Assembly: GCA_964036315.1 (NCBI GenBank) | Contig: OZ038480.1 | Coordinates: 7,223,703-7,287,702 of the forward strand | Origin: Acanthosepion esculentum | Taxonomy: Eukaryota; Mollusca; Cephalopoda; Sepiida; Sepiidae | Length of the DNA stretch: 64,000 nt | Direction: 5' to 3' | Shown: positions 50,976-61,559 of the stretch, in pieces | Numbering within the stretch: position 1 is the stretch's first letter | How the letters are laid out: each line of letters begins with the position of its first letter | Notes under the pieces: model-generated | What the model saw: only the letters and a program-made list of their open reading frames with translations | Databases searched by the model: none | What the model was told of the DNA's origin: nothing | Translations under genes and position numbers: made by a program

Positions 50976-51640
50976 ATTTAGGCAGCAATCCTTCTTTCAT
51001 GCACTTTTCATTGAATATGACAGACAAGGTGCTTTGATTTAGTATTTTATACAATTCTCAGGTGTTCTAATAATTTTTTTTCTTTTCAGATGATAAATTA
51101 CATAAAAACTGTCTGAATGTTATTTTTTTCCGAGCATTTTTGGCTATACATTTAGCCATTTTCAAGGATGAAACATTTTAACTGTTAAATAAGAAATAGT
51201 TTGTTGCATGTATGTATTTATATAATGTTTTTGTTTTTCAAAAAAAAAGCCAAGATATTGTACCCATGTTCATAGTTGATATTATTAAGTGTGTTTTTTT
51301 TTTGTTTTTATTAATAAGGCTTCCATTATTTTTAGCCTTTTTTTTTGCAACTAGATGATGCTATTAGATTTGTGTTGTCAACAAGTATGTTACGAATAGT
51401 GTCCGGTAGGTCTCCATGAATATTTAAATTAGATCTAATTGAGCTATGGTCAGAAAGGTGTAGAGTGAGTCTGCATGTCAAACATGTTGTAGTGTGGCCT
51501 ATATAATTATTTACAAATTTTGATTGATCAGGAATACAATTCCTTAATGGGCATTTAAATTCATAAATAATATTTGTCCTATTTAATTTTGTTCTAAGAG
51601 GTGAATTATTATTTTTAACTATAAGGTTAGAATGTGACAC
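50976..51640 (-). pseudogene. Penelope-like element GIY-YIG fragment with 3' tail
   Basis: Minus strand 51640-51332: RTNIIYEFKCPLRNCIPD, NNYIGHTTTCLTCRLTLHL (YIG motif), then DTIRNILVDNTNLI. Downstream, 51180-51125 gives a decayed hammerhead-like block (CTTGAAAATGGCT..AGCC..AAAAATGCTCGG) and 51005-50980 the tail GGATTGCTGCCTAAATACAT before (TA)n. The order coding, motif, tail, (TA)n equals that at 36965-37715. Confidence 0.82.
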
Positions 51641-51649
51641 TATTTAGCT

Positions 51650-52860
51650 ATAGTAATTAATTAACTAATTACCATAAAAATTGAATGGGAAAATGCTGAA
51701 AGCAGAAAAGAAGGGTTAAGAGATATCCTGAAGAATATACTGATCTCAAGAAACAAAAGAATTGCGTCAACGATAATTTCTCGAAATGGCAATGTGGCAA
51801 TCTCTGGCAATTGATTAATGATGGTTGTTAAAAGTGCTGGTTAAGAAAATATAAAATAACAAAAATCGACGAAGATATCGTTGAAGAGTGCATAGATATT
51901 GTGTATACAGGTAATGTGACCGAGGAAATGGCCAGACGAGAGGGCCATGTGTTAATTGTAGGAATTTTGGCAGGGCGCAAAAGGATTTGCATAAAGTTCC
52001 AGTTGATAATTCTAAACTTCTCATGATCTGGGAACAGGATAAAAAATCCTGATTAAGCAGTGGTGTCAAAGAGTTAATTAATGAAGCAAGCTTAGCGACA
52101 CCAGAGACGCCATTAGTTGTGTGGTAGCAGTGGTGATAGGCAGAGGTAAGTTACTAATGCCCACTGAAAGGAATTGGTGTGAGGTACCAATGTGAGGAGG
52201 AGGGAGTTTAGGAGGATAGCTATCCTGCAACCTCTCCACATGGATAAATGGATCTCCCCAGAAATAGGAAGTAATTAATTTTCCAAAACTTGACTTAGAA
52301 GACCAGAACTTGCCTAGAAGTATAAAAGTGTCACTCTCAGAAGAAACAGGTTGGGAAGAACACACACTCCGGTATAGAACAGACTGATAAAAGATGATGT
52401 GCTTTCTTTAAACATAACCGAGCCTTTTTGGTTTTCATTTATTTCTTTTTGCTTGTGCGATGTCACCTCCAGTTTAGACTCATCTTGCACGACGGCTCTG
52501 GTGTCTGATTGATCTCATCAACCTAAGATCAAAATCACAATGTAGGTAGGTTAGACTTGAGATCAAAATAGTTACTTCGGTAACCAGTCATTGGAAGCGA
52601 GCTGAGAATGACGGGGCTGGTGTCAAAATGGTTGCATCTGGTGTGAAGGTATTACGTATTTGTGCTGTTAGAATCGACTGACCATCCCATTTGGTACTCT
52701 GACCAAAGGATCCCACCAGGTAGTGACGACTGCCAATCAACTGGGTCACATATTGATGGCAGTGGCTAAGAGTCAACCCCTGAATGCATATTAATGTTAC
52801 TGTTTATGTTTCTATTCTTGCCATTGCTATTAGCTACCTTAGAAAATGCCTAATATGGAA
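51650..52860. other. Upstream/intron sequence, nothing recognised
   Basis: GC content is higher at 51880-52400 and 52460-52770. A broken plus-strand text (SKWQCGNLWQL, DEDIVEECIDIVYTGNVTEE) at 51780-51930 hints at an old coding remnant but I cannot name it. Confidence 0.4.
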
Positions 52861-52863
52861 TTC

Positions 52864-52909
<46 letters not shown>

Positions 52910-52912
<3 letters not shown>

Positions 52913-53079
52913 TGTAACCCGGATATAAGAGAGTTGTCGGGACTGGAGAAGAAGTATCTTATATCCGGGTTTGGTCTAATATATATACATTAACACAGGC
53001 TCTAATTTGGGACCAGAGACTATCTCTCTTATATCCGAGTTTCTCTTATAACCGGGTCTCTTATATCCGGGTTACACTG
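52910..53079. mobile_element. 170-bp MITE (pogo/Tigger-like ends) inserted in (TA)n
   Basis: The ends are CAGTGTAACCCGGATATAAG and its inverse (CTTATATCCGGGTTACACTG) with TA on both sides, inside a (TA)n tract (52869-52909). CCGGATATAAGA-type motifs repeat inside, so it folds on itself. Confidence 0.9.
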
Positions 53080-53085
53080 TATATA

Positions 53086-53562
53086 TATAATAGCCACTCA
53101 TATTCAAGGATACCTGCCTACTAGGGTGGCTAGCCAATCACTATTGTAGATGCTCACTTAGGAACATTTTTGTTTTTTTGCTCAACACCCATAGAGCCCA
53201 CCTGTGATTTATATTGCAACTATGCTGAGCAGATAGTTTCTGGGAGAGAGAGTGTTGTCTAGCGTGATCAACAATTTGAACAAGGCCAGCACACTCAATC
53301 CCTCGGCCATGATGATATGTGGCTTCGTGCTAGCACAGCTATCGATGGCCCACAAGAGTTCAGTTTACCCAATTTCACTCACAAGGCTTGGGTCAACCAG
53401 TGGTGTGGTTTTTCAGGCACTTTCTAAAAGTGCCACACACTAGGATTGACCTCGATCCAGTCCGATAACATCAGAAAGTTGCCTTCCTGACAAATCGACC
53501 ATGGTGAGATTTGAACTCGGGTCTATATGGTCAGAAAGCGAATGTTCTAATCATGCGCCCAT
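53086..53562 (-). repeat. tRNA-derived SINE, family 1, copy 2
   Basis: Minus-strand head: GGGCGCATGATTAGAACATT (A box), CGAGTTCAAATCTCACC (B box, close to GGTTCGAATCC), CATGGTCGATTTGTCAGG. Better preserved than the copy at 368-795. Confidence 0.8.
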
Positions 53563-53734
53563 AAATACACACACACACACACACATACATACATACATAC
53601 AGGTAAAAATCCATGGGTAAATAATCCAAGTGAATTCTAATAATATATATAAATTATTAAAACTGATCCACAAAGAGAGCTCAATGTATTTATTACAGAG
53701 CACATATAAATAAATTACACACATGAGAAATTAA

Positions 53735-53930
53735 AAAATACCCCATATATATAGCTATTTCTCCTGGCAAGAATTACCTTGGAAGGATTGTTAATACCAA
53801 GGAGTTTGGAGATTTTTTTTTATCTATTTTTTTTTTAATTTTTATCTCCAAACACCTTGGTGTTGACAATCCTTGCAAGGTAATTCTTGTGGAGAGAAAT
53901 AGCTATACATATGGGGTATTTTTGAATTTC
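53735..53930. repeat. Inverted repeat, ~85-bp arms
   Basis: CCCCATATATATAGCTATTT, TGGCAAGAATTACCTTGG, CCAAGGAGTTTGGAGAT in the left arm match the complement of 53845-53925. Spacer is T-rich. Confidence 0.9.
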
Positions 53931-53961
53931 TCTTAAATATATATATATATATATATATATA

Positions 53962-54100
53962 GTCATCCACAGACAGACTGTTTCTCTGTATCACAGCTCA
54001 TCAGTGTGGCTAGACATCCAGTTGCCTCTAGCTCGGATCGAAACCCAACCGAATTGACATCAGTCGGAGATTCTATCACTAAGCCATTGGTGCACGGCAG
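53962..54100 (-). repeat. tRNA-derived SINE, family 2, best copy, with 3' hammerhead
   Basis: Minus strand: AATGGCTTAGTGATAGA (A box), GGGTTTCGATCCGAG (B box), AACTGGATGTCTAG, then the hammerhead at 54009-53967. Ends in ATGACTATATATA at a (TA)n tract (53937-53961). About 140 bp long; a SINE built of a tRNA-like head and a ribozyme tail. Confidence 0.8.
53967..54009 (-). ncRNA. Hammerhead-like ribozyme in SINE
   Basis: Stem I CCACA (54009-54005)/TGTGG (53971-53967), five Watson-Crick pairs; core CTGATGA (54004-53998); G at 10.1; stem II CTGT/ACAG; GAAA (53984-53981); stem III ACA/TGT with loop GTC; C at the cleavage position. 11.1 is A, so the 10.1/11.1 pair is G-A. In the copy at 7512-7560 the third pair of stem I is G-C instead of A-T: both bases changed. 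Confidence 0.65.
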
Positions 54101-54305
54101 GGATTAAGGTGAATTTAAGTGTATTCATTTTTAGATAAACACACAGTGACTGAGAGAACTCGATTCGATTTACCGAAGAGTCTTGCATTACTAGCATAGC
54201 TATCTGGCATTGCCTAGGATTTAAAAAGTTAAAAAATGAATCTACAACAATATAACTTCAAATTCATTTATTCAAGCACAAAAATATCTTTAAACCGTTT
54301 TTACA

Positions 54306-56027
54306 CTACAGTACTTCTTGGTAGACAATGTTCTTTGTCTTTGCTTGTGGAACATAAACAAACAAATTGGTTTTATTTCCCACATGTGAACAACCGACAT
54401 GCAACTGCCCATGAGAGAAACAGGATTCTTCTAATTGTAGTCCAATAACTGATAGAGTCAGGCCTTGGGCTTTGTTAATAGACATAGCAACACTTACTCG
54501 TATTGGAAACTGAAGTCTCCTGAACGGGAATGGTATATCCGATCCTGATGGAATAAGGGGAATCCTAAGGATAAAGCCTTTTCCATACCTAGTAAGAACT
54601 GATGCCTCAATTACATGTGGCATCACCTGCTTAACCACCAGTCTGGTGCCATTACAAAGTCTTGATGGGTCCAGATTCTGTAATAGCATTATAGGCACCC
54701 CCATCTTGAATTCCAGTCTATGTGAAGGTAGTCCGGGAGGTTCTAGAGAATTTAGAAATTCCGTTGGATAACTGACAACCTGTTCCGGATCTGGAATGGT
54801 ATCTACTGATCTGAAGATATGAGATGTTTTCGGGTGGGACTGCAAAAGTTGGTCATTGATTCTGTCAAGTGTCTTGTTCTTTGGAGCCAGTATTGCCCTG
54901 TCACATAACCAATTATAGTTTTTGTAACTATGCTGGAGGTTTGGGGAAACCTTGGCCTGAAGCTACATTGCCATTGCCAAGTCTCAAAATTTTGCAGGAG
55001 AACTGATCTGACAGCTGATCTCCAAATGTGCTCTCTTTCATGTTGATGCTCAGAGTCAACGTTTGAATATGTCGCCACAACGTAGAAGATTTGTGATATG
55101 CTCTGACTTCATCAGCTCTGGCCCAGTTTGGTATGACAAGCTGTATTTGCCTAAAATCTCCAGATAGCAGGAGTGTTATACCTCCCATCGGCGAATGGCA
55201 ATCCCTAATGTCCCTCATGGTTCAGTCCAATGCTTCCAGAGCTGCCCTGTGTACCATGGTACATTCATTCCATACGATGAACCTGAAACTTTTTAACACT
55301 TGGGCTATTTCAGACATTTTGGCGATCCGCAAATTGGATAATCGGATGAAGTCAAGCACAATAGAAGCTTAAAAGTTGAATGTGCAGTTTGGCTACCATG
55401 CAGCAAAGTTGCAGCAATACCAGATGAGGCAACTGCCAAACCTATGTTCTTGTGATGTCGAACTTTGGCCAAAAGCAGATTAGTAACAAATGTCTTTCCT
55501 GTCCCTCAAGGAGCAACTAGGAAGAACATTCCACCTTTGGAGAAGTGGACACTGTCAATAAGTGTCATAAGCTCTCCTTTGGTCCAGAAACAACCTTTGC
55601 TCATTTTCATCAACATATGCACACAAGGCATTGATGTCATAGGATGTTTCTCTCAACACCTCTGTGGGTAAGGCACTGGTCCCAGTCCGATGAGTTTTGG
55701 GCAACCCATATGTTGGTAACACATTCCCTCTAATAGAAACAATTAACGCCCTGTTGTAAATTTCATCAGCTGACTTAAGCATGCTTCCTGGTAGGTTGTA
55801 CAAACATTTACATTTTTAAGATCCTGGAAGGATGTTGGGCTTCGAACTTTGTGAAAAAGGAGATGAAGATAAAAACATTCATGTTGGCTGGGATGTATGG
55901 CGTACACTCTACCTAGGCATTCATCAAACTTAATGCCAGGGTGCTCCGGTATATCTTGACTTATCAGTCTACACACCCATTCCTTTTTGCCTTTCCACGC
56001 GTAATAAGATGGCACCTGGGAGTACAA
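54306..56027 (-). pseudogene. Helitron PIF1-like helicase domain
   Basis: Landmarks: Walker A GTGKTFVTNLLL near 55500, with a stop codon directly before GTGKT; Walker B region VWNECTMVHRAALEALD near 55235, where WDE is changed to WNE; LLLSGDFRQIQLVIP near 55150; C-terminal LQNLDPSRLCNGTRLVV and VSVAMSINKAQGLTLS near 54500. The last block is open from 54845 to 54306. Several frame changes. Confidence 0.9.
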
Positions 56028-56149
56028 AAGTGTGCCGACAAAAGGATCATTTTGGCAACGCTTGAAGAAAGCTGTAAGTGTAGTATCATAGTGTGTGTGT
56101 GCTACCTAAACAGCATTTGCTTCAGTGAAGTAGACTCGTTGACCATTTT

Positions 56150-57224
56150 CCAAATTTACAGCAAGTTGCAAATAGCCGGGTGTCTTTCATGTAGTGGGAA
56201 GCCAAACATGTGCCAAAATACCTCATTACTACTGATGTGTCTGCTCATTTGATAATGGGTTACCTCATCTCGGCTATTTTCCTGCTGCAAGCCAAACATG
56301 GCCACATCTGATCCATTGTTGACATACTTGCAAACATATTTGGTGGATTTCCTCGAAACTCAACATTAATGCGGGCCAAAAAATATCTTTGACAACAAGG
56401 GACAATAGAGTACTATCCACCGATTGGCAGTCTCATATTGTCCAACCTTTGCCGAAAACCCACCATCATCTGGGCTTTTACGCTTGTAGGAAGGGTATCC
56501 TTCATTAATGCTTTGTGTTTCCACAGGACATTTTTGGGAAACTTCTTTGAGCATTCACTGTTCTTCAGAAATGGTGAGTTGAGGTTAAAGCCCCTCCCAC
56601 GTGGGCCATTTTCCTTTTAACAATTTCGTAGAGCTCCTTGTTTATCTATGGATCTGCTGAAATTATATTGTCAATTTCATTAGAATTAATTTTTTTTGCC
56701 AGGCAATGCAGAATGGGAGCATGTGGTAGCCCCGTTTTTGCCACTCAATTGTGTACATGTCACACTTTAAAAACCCAAATGCTTTCCGCTTTATTCAGAT
56801 CCAACTTCCGGTGAAATCTCTGGCAAAGAGGTTGGCTCTATCTTTGGCCTTTTGGTACAGAACAAGTTTGTCCTCAATTTCTTTCCACTTTAGGTTGCAT
56901 GTAAAAGTTATGAAGAGATCTGACCAATCATAGTGACTTTACATAGGTCATGGCATCATGTGTCCTTTCAAGCATATATCGAGGCCCCCCTCCTCCTGTA
57001 AGGCAAGAGTAATCAAAATGACCGAATGAGTTGCCACACGTTATAAAACTGCACATAAAATTCCCTATGCAATATTTCTTTGTTGAATATTTCCTACGGA
57101 TTTCTTGGATTACGATGTTTGCTACCAAAATGGTAACTATCTTCCCCATTAACAAATAGTAGAAGATGCCGAAAGGCATCATAAGATCTATGTGTCTTAT
57201 TGATTTATTGAAGCATGTAGTCAC
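56150..57224 (-). pseudogene. Helitron Rep (HUH) domain
   Basis: Minus strand: RTHDAMTYVKSL, SDLFITFTCNLKWKEIEDK, MYTIEWQKRG, a frameshift, then LPHAPIL where HUH elements have H-x-H (second His replaced by Pro), and KYVCKYVNNGSD, which keeps both candidate catalytic tyrosines in Y-x-x-x-Y spacing. Then SSNEVFWHMFGFPLHERHP. Confidence 0.88.
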
Positions 57225-57921
57225 ATTGTTTTAGAACAATGTCCCTCTTGTTATGTTGGTCAGCATGGAGAATCACTGCTATTTCATTGGGGGAGGGTTC
57301 ATTAAACTGTCCAGTAAGTCGCTTGTCGGCATCAATTATCACATTAAAGTTGTGAGTAGGAGTACTTTCCAGAACACATTTAAAGCTTTTGACATTGTTA
57401 TTTCTACAATGTATCATCTCTTGCAGTCTCAGTGTAAACTCGAGCCTGGTGCCAGGTGAAATAAAATTATGCCTGGTCACTTGTTCTTGGAAGTTACCAA
57501 CAAAATATAACTGAAGAAATCGTGGCCCTTCATTCCGTGGGGATCCAATCCTATGGTACACCAGACCGTGCATTTTAAAAGTGAGCATGAAACAACATTC
57601 CCTAATAATGTTAGCCCTGAATGAAGTCATTTGAAAAACACAATTGTATTTCCTAATATTTTCCAAAAAGTGTTTTGACTCTTGAGTGGTGTCTGAAAGA
57701 AGAAGAGTCGAAGGTTGTGGCGGATCTTCCAATAATGGAATTCTGATTTTACCACTTGAACAACACATTCCAGGAATTTCTCCTTTAAACTTCTTGGCTT
57801 CACATTTATCACAGACTTTAGACATAGACACTTTCTTTTCAGAAGCGTAGCCATGCACCGACAGCACGGTGCCACTGTTCCCAGGTAAGGGCAGCTCTTG
57901 CCCGTTCTCTAGTTCTGCCAA
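57205..57921 (-). pseudogene. Helitron N-terminal region, open frame of 238 codons
   Basis: Contains VCDKCEAKKFKGEIPGMCC, a zinc-finger-like Cys cluster typical of the Helitron N-terminus, then SKHFLENIRKYNCVFQMTSF and YHRIGSPRNEGPRFLQLYF, ending NEIAVILHADQHNKRDIVL. No stop inside, so this is the best preserved part. Confidence 0.88.
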
Positions 57922-58079
57922 CCTGCTGCCTTTCTTACCCTTGTTAAGGTTTCAGCTGGTCAGTGAGCAGTCCTCGAGGTTCTATCGGTTTATAGTTTTT
58001 ATCTCTTTGCTCATGAGTCTCACCTACCCTGCTAGCAGCAGACCTAGCTCTATTAGCCTGCAGTCTTTCATTTCTTTGC

Positions 58080-58511
58080 TCATGTCTCACCTACCCTGCT
58101 AGCAGCAGACTTAGCTCTATTAGCCTGCAGTCTTTCATCTCTTTGCTCATGAGTCTCACCTACTCTGCTAGCAGCCCTCTTAGCATTAGCAGCCTGAAGT
58201 CTTTCCTGTCTTTGTGCAAGAGTCTCAGATTTTCTGTGAGCAGCAGACCTAGCTGTTTCCTTCCGATGCCTTACATGTCTTTGATATTCTGAAGCCACCC
58301 TGCTTCTTTCGGCTTGCAGTCTTTCTTCCCTTTGTTCTGATGTTTCGACAGCTCGATGTAAAGAATTTCGCGAACTTTCCGGCTGCAAATATGTCTCTCC
58401 CTGTGTTCCGCTATCCTCCATAGCTCTCCTTGGAGAACCCCTTACATTTGCTTTCTCTTGAACTGCTGAAAGTCTTCTTTCATGTTGTTCTGTTGTGGCC
58501 TGGAACTTCAC
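58080..58511 (-). pseudogene. Helitron N-terminal E/R-rich repeats
   Basis: Repeats of the form ETxEQRxERLQAxRAKSAAS, six to seven times with decay, predicted coiled and charged. Such repeats precede the Cys cluster in many Helitron proteins. The DNA has a matching ~66-bp periodicity (58000-58330). Confidence 0.8.
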
Positions 58512-58699
58512 GGTTAAAATGAACCGTTGGTTTACTCATGCCAAGGACATTAATCATAGATGCTAATGACGAGGAATACTCAGCTTTCTTGGATAGTCGA
58601 AAGAAAGTTTTTTGAAATGCCAAGCGCTTCGTTAAGACCGATAATATAATCAGCGAGTAATTTGACACTGGCGAAAATGCGAATGCTGGATGCGTGAGC

Positions 58700-59497
58700 A
58701 GAAATGAAACTTTTCTGCATGACTTCGGATGTTCTTCTCTTGCTGTTTTTCTCCTTATTTTATATAAAAAAAAAGATTTTGCATAGGATCGCTATTTTCT
58801 TTTCTTTCTTTTTCTAGGCTGCACTGCTGATACCTGTAAAAACAACGTTTTTATTGGTCCAAAGAAAATTTCACATAGGCTCGCAAATTTGTTTTGTTTT
58901 TTTCTTTAGCTCACCCAAATTTGAAAGGAGTGATAAAGGGGAGTTATTATCATTTCGTATTCACATTTAATTTTTCAATAATGTCTTAGTTTTATTGGGT
59001 TTGGTATTTTACAATTCAAAGCTAATTTTCAGTAACTGGTCGTTCCATTTTAGGTCGTTTGTTTTTATTATTCTTCTTGTTTGTTTTTGCTTTTTTTTTT
59101 CATTATGGTTTATTGATTTGTTTTATTTTTTGATAATTTTTTTAATTAGTTTTTTAAAATATCATTTACTGTTCGCCACCAATTTTTCTTTATAAAAAGA
59201 CGTGCACTCAGTCACTGTACAAACAAACATACACAATTTTTCTTTTATATTTTCAATATTTTCATGGGTCTAAAGAAATTTTCACATAGGTTCGCAAATG
59301 TTTTTTGTCTTTTTCTTCAACTTGCTGGCCAATCTCTTTGAACTCAAAGTTTTCTTTTAACTAAGACGTGTGAATTTCTTTCCGTTTTTTTTTTCAGCTC
59401 TCCCAAATTTGAAAGGAGTAGGTAAAGGGAGTTAGTAAAAAGACATGCACTCAGTCGTTGTACATACATACAGACACAATCTTTCTTTATATATATA

Positions 59498-59545
<48 letters not shown>

Positions 59546-59635
59546 TTATATATTGATATAATAGGAAAGATCTGTTAGACTGATGATCCGAAGTAATTTC
59601 TGTGTCACGATGGAATCATGTTTTTAAAAAATAAT

Positions 59636-59674
<39 letters not shown>

Positions 59675-60250
59675 CACACACACACAGATATATCTTCTAC
59701 ACACACATACACACTGATGCAACAATATTTATTAATGAACTCAAATATTATAAACATAATAATAATAATAATTTGCCTAAGCGCATAGATGATAAATTAA
59801 ACTAAGATTAGAATAAATAAAAAGCATATAAGAAAATGTTTATTGTACACTGATGTAGGAAGTAACAAATCCGGTTTGTGCAGCAAAGCATTCAAAAAGC
59901 AAAAAAACATCATTGTTTTCCTTTTGACAATTAAATTGTAAAAAGCTGGGTACAAATGAATTATTCCCAGCTTTACGTCAGTCTACCAAAAACCAACCTT
60001 CACTTGTTTATATATTATCTTTAATCAAGTCACTAAAAGGTAAAACTCATTAAGATCTTGGTCTATCAGGTCCTGCTTATCTGGTCAAAGACTAAATTAA
60101 ATTAAGAATTTGAGTTTATCAGTTGTAGGTGAAAAATCATACCCTCTTGATAATTGTGGAGTCTAGAATTTGTGTGGAGAAATTTGGCATGGTTAAGTAT
60201 AATAGGCAAAATTTTCAACGAGTGGAAGTTAAAAAAAAAAAAAAAGCAAA
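58700..60250. other. No gene recognised; several microsatellites
   Basis: A ~55-bp text (AAATTTGAAAGGAGTGATAA..) at 58917 returns at 59405, and AAAGAAATTTTCACATAGG text at 58860 and 59273, so there is a diverged duplication of about 400 bp. (GT)n/(TA)n at 59500-59538, (TA)n at 59641-59671, then (CA)n. Confidence 0.65.
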
Positions 60251-60263
60251 ATAATACTAAACA

Positions 60264-60266
<3 letters not shown>

Positions 60267-60312
<46 letters not shown>
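60267..60312. repeat. (TA)n microsatellite
   Basis: About 23 units; opposite edge of the 60313-60536 segment is also (TA)n. Confidence 0.97.
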
Positions 60313-60314
<2 letters not shown>

Positions 60315-60536
60315 ATAAAAGGCAGGATGTGTGTGCGTCTGTGTAATGAATGCACGGCCGCAATTTCCGACGGATTTGCACCAAAATTTACATGCATATG
60401 CTCCAAGTCAGCGGGAAGGCCAAGACTGACTTTGCATTTCCCAACTCCCATCGATAGTGGAAATAATCGATTTTTCATGTTTCTACGGCAGTTTTCATGT
60501 AGTTTGCGGCCATTTTCTACTGGGCAGAGTGATATA
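60313..60536 (+). repeat. Unclassified element bounded by (TA)n on both sides
   Basis: Starts CTATAAAAGGCAGGATGTGT, has CCGACGGATTTGCACCAAAA and ACATGCATATGC, ends GGGCAGAGTGATATA. GC-rich relative to its flanks. Resembles the 'TATAAAAGGxAGGATGT..ACCGATTTxCACxAAA' text seen in repeats of several invertebrates, but I cannot assign a class. Confidence 0.45.
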
Positions 60537-60559
60537 TTATATATATATATATATATATA

Positions 60560-60760
60560 AAGTGAACATTGACGTCAACACTCAGAGGCAACAGGCTGTT
60601 TCATGCTAGTTGCAATTGTGGCCTGACGATTGCGTCTAGCATGAAACAGCCTGTCACTTGTGAGTGTTGACTCTTATATTTACATACGCTCTATCTGTGA
60701 TATTGGGCACTTTATCACATAAATATAGCCCACCTTAAAACTATATATATATATATATAA
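60560..60760 (+). repeat. TA-anchored element with hammerhead-like core
   Basis: AAGTGAACATTGACGTCAAC at the left, core CTGACGA (60623-60629), stem II TGC/GCA, GAAA (60643-60646), CAGCCTGTC, then GATATTGGGCACTTTATCAC and (TA)n. Confidence 0.75.
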
Positions 60761-61493
60761 AAGTGAACATAGAAGTCAACACTTAGAGGCGACAGTCTGT
60801 TTCATGCTAGTGCAATCGTCAGGCAACTAGTGCTGTTATTTTTCTCGGCTATTTATATATAAGGGTCAGTGGTGCATTGTGGGTAGTCTATTTTGGCGGT
60901 TACTTTTACCAGAAGTCATTTATTTGTTTATTTATTTATTTATGTCAAATTATTTTGCTTGTTTTATTATTTTTATTTTGATCGGTGTTTTTTATTAACG
61001 TAGTAAAAAATTGTTTATATAGCTTATTGTTGATAGTCTAATATGGCGGTCATTTACCGGAAGTCATTTATTTGCTTATTTATTTGGGTCAAATTGTTTT
61101 GTTTGTTTTTATTTATTTTCATTTTTATTTTTTATCTTATATATTTGTTTATTTATTATTGATTAAAGCTAATAAAAAATAAATAAATAAATATATAAGA
61201 TAAAAAATAAAAATAATAAAACAAGCAAAATAATTTGACATAAATAAATAAACAAATAAACGACTTCCGGTAAAAGTAACCGCCAAAATAGACTACCCAC
61301 AATGCACCACTGACTCTTATATATAAATAGCCGAGAAAAATAACAGCACTAGTTGCCTGACGATTGCATCTAGCATGAAACAGACTGTCGCCTCTAAGTG
61401 TTGACTTCTATGTTCACTTTTATATTTACACACACTATCTCTGATATTGAGCAGTTTATCCCATAAATATAGCACACTTTAAGACTATATTTC

Positions 61494-61500
<7 letters not shown>
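60760..61500. repeat. Large nested palindrome of the TA-anchored family
   Basis: Left arm ~60760-60960 and right arm ~61200-61425 are reverse complements (AGTCAACACTTAGAGGCGAC, GTGGTGCATTGTGGGTAGTC, TATTTTGGCGGTTACTTTTA). Between them is an additional half-copy (GATAGTCTAATATGGCGGTC). Hammerhead-like cores: minus CTGACGA at 60822-60816, plus CTGACGA at 61357-61363 with GAAA 61377-61380. Ends in GAGCAGTTTATCCCATAAAT and (TA)n 61499-61542. Confidence 0.88.
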
Positions 61501-61548
<48 letters not shown>

Positions 61549-61559
61549 GATTAAAGCGA

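Larger units (their letters stand above)
54191..58690 (-). mobile_element. Helitron, degraded, near full length
   Basis: Minus-strand order: N-terminal RxxRL repeats (58511-57960), cysteine-bearing N-terminal domain (57921-57205), Rep/HUH region (57220-56150) and PIF1-type helicase (56030-54306). This is the RepHel layout. A possible 3' end is CTAG at 54191-54194 followed by T, with a small GGCA/TGCC hairpin just upstream; the 5' TC end was not fixed. The interior has many stops and frameshifts. Same orientation as FOCAD. Confidence 0.85.

Noticed and set aside
54236..56620. Plus-strand open frames between 54.2 and 57.5 kb
   Set aside because: They are antisense shadows of the minus-strand Helitron.
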